DNA from: Desulfobulbaceae bacterium
GTDB taxonomy: Bacteria > Desulfobacterota > Desulfobulbia > Desulfobulbales > Desulfocapsaceae
Direction of reading: 5' to 3'
Length of the DNA stretch: 8,182 bases
Assembly (NCBI GenBank): GCA_030632405.1
Contig: DAOVUU010000090.1
Coordinates: 1 to 8,182, forward strand
The translations under genes and the position numbers were made by a program. Under the pieces are notes generated by a model that was not told where the DNA came from, did no database searches, and worked only from the letters and a program-made list of their open reading frames with translations. Position 1 is the stretch's first letter, and each line of letters starts with the position of its first letter. Shown here piece after piece: positions 1 to 6,550 of the stretch.

Positions 1-840
1 AAGAAAGGTTATTTCGTCTGCCCCTTCTTCATAATATCTTTTGGCAAGTTCAACAGGTTTACCAAGATTTCGCACCTCTCCCTTCTCTTTAACATCGTAT
101 TGATCTCCTTTGGTAACGACGAGGTCTCCAGTACTATTGCTGCGAACATCCAGACAGGCGATAATTCTCTTCGCTATTTTTGTCTTTTTATTTTCATCGT
201 CTATGGTCCTTACAGACTGCAGTGGAGCATCGTCACGGGGCCTGAGGTAATTCTCGAGCATTTTGAGACCGACAGGGCCACTTTTTTCGGGATGAAACTG
301 GAATGCAGTGACGTTTCCTTTCATAACCGCCGAGACAAAGTTGATACCATAGTCTGTAGTTGTAAGAATCCAGTCTTTTATCAGAGGATCTGAAGATCCA
401 TAATAGGAGTGCACGAAATAGAGTTTTTCTCCACTGTAACTGCCCAGCAAAGCAGATTTTTGATGGAGGTTAATTCCATTCCATCCTATCTGGGGTACTG
501 ACAATTTTCCTTCTGGAAATTTTTTTATTCTAGCTGGAATAATGCCAAGGCCTGGAATTTCCGGTGATTCTTCACTCCCTTCAAACAACACCTGGAGTGC
601 AACACAAATCCCAAGGAATGGTTTATTATCTTTAATACGTCGTATGAGTGGTTCCACATATCCTTTGTCACGAAGGCGATCCATTACCAGCCCAAAACTG
701 CCTACTCCCGGGAAGATCAATTTGTCCGCTGACAGTATATCGTCTGGTGTTTCTACATCTTTTACCGTAACACCTAGTTTATGTATTGCGTTTCTGACAC
801 TCCGGATATTACCTGCCCCGTAGTCCAATAAAGTAACCAT
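1..840 (-). CDS. hisHF: Imidazole glycerol phosphate synthase, fused HisH-HisF (HIS7 type), 3' end outside window
   Basis: Reading the minus strand from ATG at 840-838 gives 280 codons with no stop up to the window edge. Residues 1 to about 200 are the class I glutamine amidotransferase (HisH): an N-terminal [15 protein letters not shown], oxyanion strand PGVGSFG (44-50), nucleophile elbow GICVALQ with Cys79, and QFHPEKSG with His183 and Glu185 completing the triad. After a linker of about 20 residues the frame continues into the HisF cyclase barrel: [11 protein letters not shown] (223-233, Asp231 matching the first catalytic Asp of HisF) and a C-terminal [19 protein letters not shown]. The enzyme makes ammonia from glutamine and combines it with PRFAR to give imidazole glycerol phosphate and AICAR in histidine synthesis. 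The GICV elbow and a long insert after ACLDVR resemble fungal/plant HIS7 rather than separate bacterial HisH and HisF. The second catalytic Asp of HisF lies outside the window. An AGGA lies about 9 nt before the ATG. The gene starts 17 nt after the FmdE-family gene and is probably cotranscribed with it. Confidence 0.95.
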   Translation of the reverse strand, partial: MVTLLDYGAGNIRSVRNAIHKLGVTVKDVETPDDILSADKLIFPGVGSFGLVMDRLRDKGYVEPLIRRIKDNKPFLGICVALQVLFEGSEESPEIPGLGIIPARIKKFPEGKLSVPQIGWNGINLHQKSALLGSYSGEKLYFVHSYYGSSDPLIKDWILTTTDYGINFVSAVMKGNVTAFQFHPEKSGPVGLKMLENYLRPRDDAPLQSVRTIDDENKKTKIAKRIIACLDVRSNSTGDLVVTKGDQYDVKEKGEVRNLGKPVELAKRYYEEGADEITFL

Positions 841-857
841 TGTCTTATTCCTAGATC

Positions 858-1439
858 TTATAATTGGATATAATATCGTCCCTCGGCACACTGTCTACAG
901 AGAATCTCTTCCTTAACCAGCAGATCTCTTTTATCTTGGACCCAGTCAAAGCATTGAGTGCATTGTACACGTTTTAACGGTCTACCGGGCATATTCTCAT
1001 CGGGGATCTTAACCTCAACATTCTGGACACGAAAAAGTTCATCTTCAGTCATTATTTTATATGCTTCCAGTTGACGCTTGTACTTATTAGAGATTTCTGC
1101 ACAATATTTTTTTGAACTGTCCCTGGCCTCCTCGAGAGCTGTTATTCTGACAGCTCTGTTTGTTTCAAGATTGACAAAACATGCCGCCATCACACCATAG
1201 TCAAGCCATTTCATCGATCTTTTTCCAAGGCTGCAGCCTGTAACCGATTGAATTGCATCCGTTGCACACCTATCTATTTCAACAATTACATAAAGTTTTT
1301 TTCTATCAACTCCTTTAGGGTCATCGATACCAATAAGAGATAGAGCAAGTAAGCACATCCGTACTCCAATGACCTGACCGGCACAAATATGACCGTGGAC
1401 CCGAGTAGATTCTTCTAACAATTCTTCAAAAGTTTTCAT
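858..1439 (-). CDS. FmdE-family protein with C-terminal zinc finger
   Basis: This 193-residue soluble protein has the layout of the FmdE family (named from the molybdenum formylmethanofuran dehydrogenase operon of methanogens). The N-terminal HGHICAG motif (15-21) is followed by [17 protein letters not shown] (56-72), which carries two conserved cysteines. The C-terminal segment has two CxxC pairs, Cys160/Cys163 and Cys181/Cys184, which should form a zinc ribbon. Family members bind metal and are common in anaerobes that lack methanogenesis; their reaction is not established, so no function is assigned beyond the family. The start at 1439 is supported by GAGGG 6 nt upstream on the minus strand. 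It is the first gene after the terminator at 1528-1561, and hisHF follows after 17 nt, so the two probably share a transcript. No clear promoter is visible in the roughly 90 nt in front. I am confident in the family and unsure of the role. Confidence 0.9.
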   Translation of the reverse strand: MKTFEELLEESTRVHGHICAGQVIGVRMCLLALSLIGIDDPKGVDRKKLYVIVEIDRCATDAIQSVTGCSLGKRSMKWLDYGVMAACFVNLETNRAVRITALEEARDSSKKYCAEISNKYKRQLEAYKIMTEDELFRVQNVEVKIPDENMPGRPLKRVQCTQCFDWVQDKRDLLVKEEILCRQCAEGRYYIQL

Positions 1440-1519
1440 GTTGGTCCCTCAAATTAAGGATAAACTCAGGCTGTGGATTCCTCGCATTTTTTTTGAGATA
1501 AACCTGGAAATGTAAACAT

Positions 1520-1701
1520 TAAAACAGAAAGAGGTCGTTCCCGTTCAGGAACGACCTCTTTAAAGAGACATAAACTATCAGTATATCCAGTTACAACATC
1601 ACCTCACCTCACCCCATCAAACTAAATTACTACAGGGGAGACAGAGAAGATAACAACATTACATGTTTCCCGTTAATGTGTTCATTCTGACACTGTAACC
1701 T
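1520..1701 (-). ncRNA. Possible small RNA or long 3' UTR between HU and its terminator
   Basis: The stretch between the HU stop codon and the terminator is about 200 nt, longer than usual for a simple 3' end, and contains no convincing ORF. It has a perfect -10 box (TATAAT, 1713-1708), which would give a transcript of about 180 nt ending at the strong hairpin at 1528-1561. Inside it a CCCC run can pair with a GGGG run just before GGTGAGGTGAGG, a Shine-Dalgarno-like repeat near 1599-1614. The boundaries are estimates from these signals. It may equally be the HU 3' untranslated region. Confidence 0.25.
1528..1561 (-). terminator. Intrinsic terminator downstream of the HU gene
   Basis: A perfect 14-bp inverted repeat (AAAGAGGTCGTTCC / GGAACGACCTCTTT) encloses a 6-nt loop. 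On the minus strand the stem ends in CTCTTT and runs into CTGTTTT, a usable U-rich tail. On the plus strand there is no gene upstream to terminate. It therefore most likely ends transcripts coming from the HU gene, or from a small RNA between HU and this site, and insulates the FmdE-family/hisHF pair. Confidence 0.85.
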
Positions 1702-1707
1702 TTACTG

Positions 1708-1736
1708 ATTATACCCTAAGATCTACTGACAGTTAC
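1708..1736 (-). promoter_or_regulatory. Candidate promoter with consensus -10 box
   Basis: On the minus strand TATAAT occupies 1713-1708, with GTAACT (1736-1731) 17 nt upstream as a weak -35 box matching 3 of 6 consensus positions. It would start transcription near 1701, inside the gap between HU and the terminator. A TATAAT can occur by chance in AT-rich DNA and the -35 box is poor. Confidence 0.3.
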
Positions 1737-1766
1737 CGTATCTTGGAATTCATGATCTAACAGGAA

Positions 1767-2039
1767 TTAATTGATAGTCTCTGACAATTTACTACCGGCT
1801 TTGAATTTTGCGACTTTCTTTGCCGGAATCTTAATGGCTGCACCTGTCTGGGGATTTCGCCCCTGACGAGCCTCACGATTAGAAACAGAAAAAGTACCGA
1901 ATCCAACTAGGGTGACTTTGTCGCCTTTTTTCAGAGTTTCAGCGATAGCAGTGAGGGTACCATTCAACGCCTTCTCTGCGGATGCTTTGCTAATATCTGC
2001 TGCACTTGCGATGCTCTCAATAAGTTCCTTCTTGTTCAT
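1767..2039 (-). CDS. hup: DNA-binding protein HU
   Basis: This 90-residue protein has the full length and layout of bacterial HU: an N-terminal dimerising helical part (MNKKELIESIA...), the beta-hinge GFGTFSV (46-52), and the DNA-binding arm with RNPQTG (61-66), where Pro63 is the intercalating proline. It is a homodimeric or heterodimeric nucleoid protein that bends and compacts DNA. An in-frame ATG at 2051 would add MEEF, but that stretch (ATGGAGGAGTTC) is itself the ribosome binding site, so the start is placed at 2039. The general HU sequence, without IHF-specific features, favours HU over IHF. The gene is monocistronic, ending at the hairpin at 1528-1561, and has candidate promoters in the 274-nt gap before it. 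Confidence 0.95.
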   Translation of the reverse strand: MNKKELIESIASAADISKASAEKALNGTLTAIAETLKKGDKVTLVGFGTFSVSNREARQGRNPQTGAAIKIPAKKVAKFKAGSKLSETIN

Positions 2040-2042
2040 GAA

Positions 2043-2049
2043 CTCCTCC
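2043..2049 (-). promoter_or_regulatory. Ribosome binding site of the HU gene
   Basis: The minus strand reads GGAGGAG followed by TTC and the ATG at 2039. This near-perfect Shine-Dalgarno decides the start codon in favour of 2039 over the upstream in-frame ATG at 2051, and fits an abundantly translated protein. Confidence 0.85.
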
Positions 2050-2113
2050 ATGGTTGAAATTTTTTAACAATTCGACAGACCAGCGATTGTTATTTTTTTC
2101 TTCTTGAGATGAT

Positions 2114-2142
2114 GCTTTACCCAAACTCTCTTTAATTGTCAA
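2114..2142 (-). promoter_or_regulatory. Candidate proximal promoter of the HU gene
   Basis: On the minus strand a consensus -35 box TTGACA (2142-2137) is followed after 17 nt by TAAAGC (2119-2114), which keeps the first, second and fourth positions of TATAAT. The -35 is preceded by a run of seven Ts. The leader before the HU start would be about 70 nt. The -10 box is weak. Confidence 0.4.
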
Positions 2143-2168
2143 AGAAAAAAACGCTGCACGCTTTCTGA

Positions 2169-2197
2169 CATCTAATTAAACGAGAAAAACGTGTCAA
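2169..2197 (-). promoter_or_regulatory. Candidate distal promoter of the HU gene
   Basis: A second consensus TTGACA (2197-2192, minus strand) stands 17 nt from TAGATG (2174-2169), which matches three of six -10 positions. With the proximal site it would form a tandem pair. It would give a leader of about 120 nt. Confidence 0.35.
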
Positions 2198-2313
2198 TTC
2201 CTTTGTATTCAAGGTTCCACGCTCTCACATTGGCACCATAATTGAATCACAAACCAGAATCAAGCAGAAAATTGCTCAATTTTCAATTCTACAGTTCCAA
2301 TTCATTTTTACTA

Positions 2314-3114
2314 TCACCTGTGATTAAAACTCAAGGCAACATCTCCGAGTTTTAATGAATAAAAATAGGATGTTATCTGTTTCCTGTTAGACGATGTGAC
2401 AATTTTTTCCATATCCGCAGCCTGAAGTTCAATAATCACATAAGATCCTCGGGGCTTGACCCTGCAACCTGAAAACCCGATTTTTAGAAGGAATGATTCT
2501 GCCCGGTCAATGAGTTTCAATGTTTCTGCATCAATTTTTAATCCTGTTTGTATCCTCGTGGCAAGACATGAGTTGGAGGGCAGGTTATGATTGGAGAGAC
2601 CAATCTCTCTAGCCAACTTACGGATTTCTTTTTTTTGAAAACCGGCGTAGAGTAGTGGTGTTTTGATACCGAGTTCCTGCAGAGCTTTGTGTCCAGGTCT
2701 ATCCTCCGCTGTATCATCTACATTTGTACCGTCAATCAGAACATACTGTGCTTCATCCCTCATCGACTCAGTCAGGAGAGAATACATTTTTTTCTTACAT
2801 AAATAACATCGTTCTGTACTGTTTTCGACAAAGTCTTCCCATTCAAGGGGTTCAGCGGAAATTTCTTTATGTGATATCCCTGTAAAAAGTGGCTCCTTTA
2901 CAATGGCGCGGCAGTTAACAAGAACCTGTTCAGGGAGAACTGGAGACACCAGAGTTAAAGCAACCACATTTGCTCCCCCTAAAGCCTCTTTTGCGGCATA
3001 AAGCAGAAGCGTTGAGTCAACACCACCTGAATAAGCAACAGCTGCCTTCTCATATTGTTTGATAGATTTGATGAGACAATGCCATTTGTCCTGAAGTATG
3101 TCTTCACAGCTCAT
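2314..3114 (-). CDS. larE: LarE-family PP-loop sulfur transferase, paired with the HcyBio gene
   Basis: This 266-residue cytosolic protein is an adenine-nucleotide alpha-hydrolase with the PP-loop SGGVDST (29-35), which binds ATP and adenylates a carboxylate. The LarE-family signature follows: ERCYLCKKKMY (101-111), DGTNVDDTAEDRPG (128-141) and SNSCLATRI (180-188). Known LarE enzymes insert sulfur into a pyridinium biscarboxylate nucleotide to build the nickel-pincer cofactor of lactate racemase. Some sacrifice their own cysteine; others carry three cysteines holding an iron-sulfur cluster. Here Cys103, Cys106 and Cys183 give the three-cysteine arrangement. Its start codon overlaps the stop of the HcyBio gene (ATGA at 3114-3111), with GGA 5 nt before it lying inside that gene, so translation is probably coupled. 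No larB or larC is in view, so the sulfur acceptor may not be the nickel-pincer precursor; a role in homocysteine sulfur supply is inference. The family call is firm, the substrate is not. Confidence 0.9.
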   Translation of the reverse strand: MSCEDILQDKWHCLIKSIKQYEKAAVAYSGGVDSTLLLYAAKEALGGANVVALTLVSPVLPEQVLVNCRAIVKEPLFTGISHKEISAEPLEWEDFVENSTERCYLCKKKMYSLLTESMRDEAQYVLIDGTNVDDTAEDRPGHKALQELGIKTPLLYAGFQKKEIRKLAREIGLSNHNLPSNSCLATRIQTGLKIDAETLKLIDRAESFLLKIGFSGCRVKPRGSYVIIELQAADMEKIVTSSNRKQITSYFYSLKLGDVALSFNHR

Positions 3115-4286
3115 TTCGTTCCATCGGGTAGGAATTCAGCGGGTTTATTGAGCAAAAAAAGTCCGCTCTTAATGCGTTTTTTCAAAATTTCTGCAATTTC
3201 CCGCGCCTTTACTACACTGGAAAGTGGTGCGGTCTGAACTATTTTTCCGTTGACCATGATTTCCCCGGATTTTAATTGAGCATAGCTGACTTCACCGTAA
3301 CTCCGGGCGATACCATTTGTATAATCGTGCCCATAATCGATGATCTGGGTAACAATGTCACGATCTGAAACACCAGTGTATTTCGCCATCTCGGCATTGA
3401 GTATCGGAATCGGCACCCCTAGTCCAATAGCCATGCTATTACCATATCCCTGAATGGATACCCCTCTTAACCAGTCTGCCGACATCTGTTTGAGGTCACC
3501 CTGTACCATGAGTGTCCCAGCCGGCTTTGTCGGTACACCACCACTATTTCTCGGAGCTGTGGGATTATGCTGCGTTCCTTTCCAGGTCACGTAACCATAC
3601 CCGCCTCCCAGGAATATTTTTGTCCCTACTCCAATGGTTTTATACAATGGATCATTGAGTAAAGGACTTAACTCTCCTGCACTGCAATAATTCGCATTCT
3701 GACAGTGAGGTTTAAGCATTCCCATATAGGTGTATACTGCTTTTTCAGATAAATTTACCGCACAATTATAGTTCTGATACCCATTTCTTGGATTACAGAG
3801 CAGTGCATAGGAAAGATCATCTAATTTTATATCTTTTTTCATTTTTCTGGCAGCGTAACAGTCTGTTCCATATGCTTTTGCTTCCAGAAAAACTTTTCTT
3901 CCGCGCAACAAATCCTCAATCACGTGACCGCCACCATAGAGGAATTCCCCCGGGTAAATTTTATTTAACGGATCATCCTCAGCTGGTTCAGTAACTCCCA
4001 GGTAGGCATCAACTGCGGCAAGGCCTGCATAGGCCGAAACTTTGTTAAGCCAGACCTTAGAAGCCTTTATGGTTGGGGTCATCTGTCCAAAATTAAAGAA
4101 CATTCCTGAAGAGCACATCGGTGCAAAGGTTCCGGTGGTGACAATATCTACACTGGCTGCAGCGCCTTCGGCCCCTTCTCTTTTTACGATATCAACCATC
4201 TCCTCGGCGGTTACAACGACGGCCTCTCCCGACTTAATTCTGGCGTTGATCTCATCATATGTCTTGCTAATTTTTTTCTTGTTCAT
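3111..4286 (-). CDS. Homocysteine biosynthesis protein, HcyBio domain (COG1900, DUF39)
   Basis: This 391-residue protein is a stand-alone HcyBio domain, recognised from VDIVTTGTFAPMCSSG (46-61), the glycine-rich YPGEFLYGGGHVIEDL (111-126), KAYGTDCY (137-144), NPRNGYQNYNCAVN (165-178) and GGGYGYVTWKGTQHNP (227-242). In methanogens and sulfate reducers this family, with a NIL/ferredoxin partner, converts aspartate semialdehyde and sulfide to homocysteine without O-acyl-homoserine, and conserved cysteines are thought to carry persulfide. Cys58 and Cys143 are plausible candidates here. No CBS pair or ferredoxin domain is fused at the C-terminus, so a redox partner would have to be encoded elsewhere. 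The gene leads an operon whose second member is the LarE-like gene, overlapping by 4 nt. The start at 4286 has GGA 6 nt upstream. A candidate promoter lies at 4345-4374. Confidence 0.92.
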   Translation of the reverse strand: MNKKKISKTYDEINARIKSGEAVVVTAEEMVDIVKREGAEGAAASVDIVTTGTFAPMCSSGMFFNFGQMTPTIKASKVWLNKVSAYAGLAAVDAYLGVTEPAEDDPLNKIYPGEFLYGGGHVIEDLLRGRKVFLEAKAYGTDCYAARKMKKDIKLDDLSYALLCNPRNGYQNYNCAVNLSEKAVYTYMGMLKPHCQNANYCSAGELSPLLNDPLYKTIGVGTKIFLGGGYGYVTWKGTQHNPTAPRNSGGVPTKPAGTLMVQGDLKQMSADWLRGVSIQGYGNSMAIGLGVPIPILNAEMAKYTGVSDRDIVTQIIDYGHDYTNGIARSYGEVSYAQLKSGEIMVNGKIVQTAPLSSVVKAREIAEILKKRIKSGLFLLNKPAEFLPDGTK

Positions 4287-4320
4287 AGTTTTTCCAGTGT
4301 TAAGCTCTAATACAGGAATC

Positions 4321-4349
4321 TTGACATTACCATTTCTTTACCCTACTTT
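4321..4349 (+). promoter_or_regulatory. Candidate promoter of pheA
   Basis: A consensus -35 box TTGACA (4321-4326) stands 17 nt from TACTTT (4344-4349), which keeps the three most important -10 positions (first T, second A, last T). Transcription would start near 4356, before the chosen pheA start at 4415 but after the alternative TTG at 4352. No attenuator hairpin or Phe-rich leader peptide is visible. Confidence 0.4.
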
Positions 4350-4374
4350 ATTTGTTTTTCAAGCATTTGGTCAA
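4345..4374 (-). promoter_or_regulatory. Candidate promoter of the HcyBio-LarE operon
   Basis: On the minus strand TTGACC (4374-4369) stands 18 nt from TAAAGT (4350-4345), matching five and four consensus positions. It predicts a leader of about 50 nt. Its -10 box coincides with that of the candidate pheA promoter on the other strand. Confidence 0.35.
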
Positions 4375-4414
4375 TATCAAAATGGTTTACAGTGTAAATA
4401 GGTTAAAAGACAGA

Positions 4415-5512
4415 ATGAAAACTGAACGAAAAAATGAGATAACTTCGACCCGAGATCAGATAGATGCCATAGACGATCAGATTCTTTCCCTACTCAAAAA
4501 CCGCCTCAGCTGTGCAAAGGAGATAGGTAAGCTAAAAGATGCCGGTAACAGAGCAAAATGGGATCCCCTGCGTGAAAGGCAAATCTATGATCGTCTCCTC
4601 CTGAACAATGAAGACTACTTTCCCAAAAGGGCTCTAAAATCAATCTTCCACGAAATTATAACAACTTGCAGACTTTCACAAAAAAAAGCCGTAGTTGCCT
4701 TTTTAGGACCTGAAGCTACGTTCAGTCATCTTGCCGGAGTAAAATATTTCGGCCATTCTGCCGAATATAAGCCACTGGAATCTATTGATGACGTGTTTGC
4801 AGAGGTGGAAAAAGGCAGAACACAGTATGGCATTGTACCGGTGGAAAATTCGATTGAAGGTGCTGTATTTTCAACCCTCGACTGCTTTATGAAGTATAAG
4901 GTTCAAATTTGCGGCGAGGTAAGGTTGGAAATCAGTCACAATCTCGTATGCAGATCCGGAAACATGAAAGATATCCAGACAGTTGCATCTCATTCCCAGC
5001 CCCTGGCTCAATGTCGCCAATGGCTCAGACGGCATCTCCCTTCCGTACCTACTCTCCCGGTTTTTTCAACAGGGGTTGCTGCGCAGATGGCAGCGAACAA
5101 TCCCAACATAGGTGCTGTAGCTTCTTCCCTTGCAATCAAAACCTATGACTTACAGGTGGTTGTAAAAGGTATTGAAGATTACAGGGGGAACACCACACGA
5201 TTCCTTGTTATCGGCAAATCAGCACCTTCAGCATGTGGAAGAGACAGAACATCGCTCCTTATCGGACTCATGGATCGACCCGGTGCACTGAATGAAATTC
5301 TGACAGTACTTTCAGAAGAGGAAATCAATCTGGCCAAAATAGAATCCAGACCAATTAAAGGTAAGCAGTGGAAATATCTATTTTTTCTTGATATGATGGG
5401 TCATATCAGTGAGGAAAAAATACATAGGGGATGTGAAAGGTTAAGTACACTCTGTTCATATTTTGAATGGCTGGGATCATATCCTCAGAGTGATTCACCC
5501 ACCGATCTGTGA
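4415..5512 (+). CDS. pheA: Bifunctional chorismate mutase / prephenate dehydratase (P-protein)
   Basis: This 365-residue enzyme makes phenylpyruvate from chorismate in two steps, committing carbon to phenylalanine. Residues 10-90 are an AroQ chorismate mutase with the expected active-site set (Arg13, Arg30, Lys41, Asp50, Arg53, Glu54, Gln89 by analogy with E. coli). Residues 92-270 are prephenate dehydratase: VAFLGPEATFSH (94-105), VPVENSIEG (141-149) and the catalytic-loop motif NTTRFLVIG (259-267). Residues 278-360 are an ACT regulatory domain with GALN (290-293) and ESRP (310-313), the Phe-binding motifs that usually give feedback inhibition. An open frame extends to a TTG at 4352 and an ATG at 4382, but the added residues match no family sequence and the candidate promoter would start after the TTG, so ATG 4415 is preferred. 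Its Shine-Dalgarno (AGG, 12 nt away) is poor, so 4382 stays possible. Its last 18 nt overlap the end of moaA. Confidence 0.96.
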   Translation: MKTERKNEITSTRDQIDAIDDQILSLLKNRLSCAKEIGKLKDAGNRAKWDPLRERQIYDRLLLNNEDYFPKRALKSIFHEIITTCRLSQKKAVVAFLGPEATFSHLAGVKYFGHSAEYKPLESIDDVFAEVEKGRTQYGIVPVENSIEGAVFSTLDCFMKYKVQICGEVRLEISHNLVCRSGNMKDIQTVASHSQPLAQCRQWLRRHLPSVPTLPVFSTGVAAQMAANNPNIGAVASSLAIKTYDLQVVVKGIEDYRGNTTRFLVIGKSAPSACGRDRTSLLIGLMDRPGALNEILTVLSEEEINLAKIESRPIKGKQWKYLFFLDMMGHISEEKIHRGCERLSTLCSYFEWLGSYPQSDSPTDL

Positions 5513-6550
5513 CATCTGCCCCCTGCAGGTCAGCCTGCCAGTTTCCCCAAAATCACTTTGCAGAGTATGTCCTTTGGGTTTATCTATGATCGTTTGCCGT
5601 ATACTCTGCCTTATTCTCTGATCGGAAGCTCCGTTTCTAAGCAAACTTTTTAAATCGGTTTCTTTGTCATTCAAAAGACAGGCCCGGAGGCGTCCCTCCG
5701 AGGTCAACCTGAGCCGATTACATTTATCGCAAAAATGATGACTAATAGGAGAAATAAAACCAACAGACCCTTTGTGACCATGAGAATCCTCGAGTGCATA
5801 CACCCGGGCTGGCCCTTCGTCATATGAACTTTTAAATGGTGTCAGGTGACCGGTTCCGGAAATAACAGCTCTAATTTCATCAGCTTTTATAAATTGCTCT
5901 TTTTGCCAACTGCTCTTTTCACCAAGTGGCATAAACTCTATGAATCTTACCTGAAACGGCTCCCTGAGAGCCAGCTGTGCAAAATCAATAAATTCATCAT
6001 CGTTAATGCCTTTCATGGCAACTACGTTTATCTTCACCCTGAAGCCAATATCTCTCGCCTTTAATAACCCCTGCCAGACTTTATTAAAATCATCTCGCCC
6101 GGTAATTTCGAAAAACTTCTCTGGCTGCAGACTATCCAGGGAGATATTAAGATGACGTACCCCCTCCCGATAGAGTCGTTCAGCATAATCTGGAAGTAGT
6201 ACTCCGTTCGTGGTCAACCTTACCTCATCAAGCCCTTCTATGGAAAACAGTTCATGAATAAAACTGAGTATACCACGTCGCACGAGAGGCTCTCCACCTG
6301 TGAGACGGAGTTTATTCATTCCCATCTCCACAGCAATACGTACTACCCTCAACATCTCTTCATAACTGAGCAATTCGGAATGAGAAAGTATTTGTCCTGT
6401 TTTAGTATGTTTTGCAGTGTCTTCTTCCCCTTTAGGCATGCAATACATGCAGCGAAGATTACAGCGATCGGTTATAGAAAGACGCAGGTATGATATAGTC
6501 CGTGAAAATTGATCGACCAAAGGGTGAAAATGCGGTGTTTTAAGTGTCAT
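5495..6550 (-). CDS. moaA: GTP 3',8-cyclase MoaA (radical SAM)
   Basis: This 351-residue enzyme performs the first step of molybdenum cofactor synthesis, rearranging GTP to 3',8-cyclo-7,8-dihydro-GTP, which MoaC then converts to cyclic pyranopterin monophosphate. The N-terminal radical SAM motif is TDRCNLRCMYC (Cys30, Cys34, Cys37) and the SAM-binding GGEP lies at 85-88. The second iron-sulfur cluster that holds GTP is bound by Cys274, Cys277 and Cys291 in CDKCNRLRLTSEGRLRAC. The protein ends in the characteristic IGG, with the Gly-Gly tail important in this family, so the C-terminus is complete even though it overlaps pheA. There is no clear Shine-Dalgarno in front of the ATG at 6550. No other moa or mob gene is in the window. 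It diverges from tsaD. Confidence 0.97.
   Translation of the reverse strand: MTLKTPHFHPLVDQFSRTISYLRLSITDRCNLRCMYCMPKGEEDTAKHTKTGQILSHSELLSYEEMLRVVRIAVEMGMNKLRLTGGEPLVRRGILSFIHELFSIEGLDEVRLTTNGVLLPDYAERLYREGVRHLNISLDSLQPEKFFEITGRDDFNKVWQGLLKARDIGFRVKINVVAMKGINDDEFIDFAQLALREPFQVRFIEFMPLGEKSSWQKEQFIKADEIRAVISGTGHLTPFKSSYDEGPARVYALEDSHGHKGSVGFISPISHHFCDKCNRLRLTSEGRLRACLLNDKETDLKSLLRNGASDQRIRQSIRQTIIDKPKGHTLQSDFGETGRLTCRGQMSQIGG

Noticed and set aside
100..823. Two plus-strand open frames (100-393 and 542-823)
   Set aside because: They lie antisense to hisHF, whose protein matches its family throughout, and their translations have no recognisable family features.
1449..1487. 12-codon minus-strand ORF before the FmdE-family gene, a possible leader peptide
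   Set aside because: It has no Shine-Dalgarno, only one histidine codon and no attenuator hairpin after it.
2267..2284. AT-rich inverted repeat GAAAATTG / CAATTTTC downstream of the larE stop as a terminator
   Set aside because: The stem is AT-only apart from its ends, the loop is 2-4 nt, and no clean U-tract follows, so it is too weak to call.
4352..4414. Longer pheA start at TTG 4352
   Set aside because: The extra residues match nothing in the chorismate mutase family, the codon is a TTG without a Shine-Dalgarno, and it lies before the likely transcription start.
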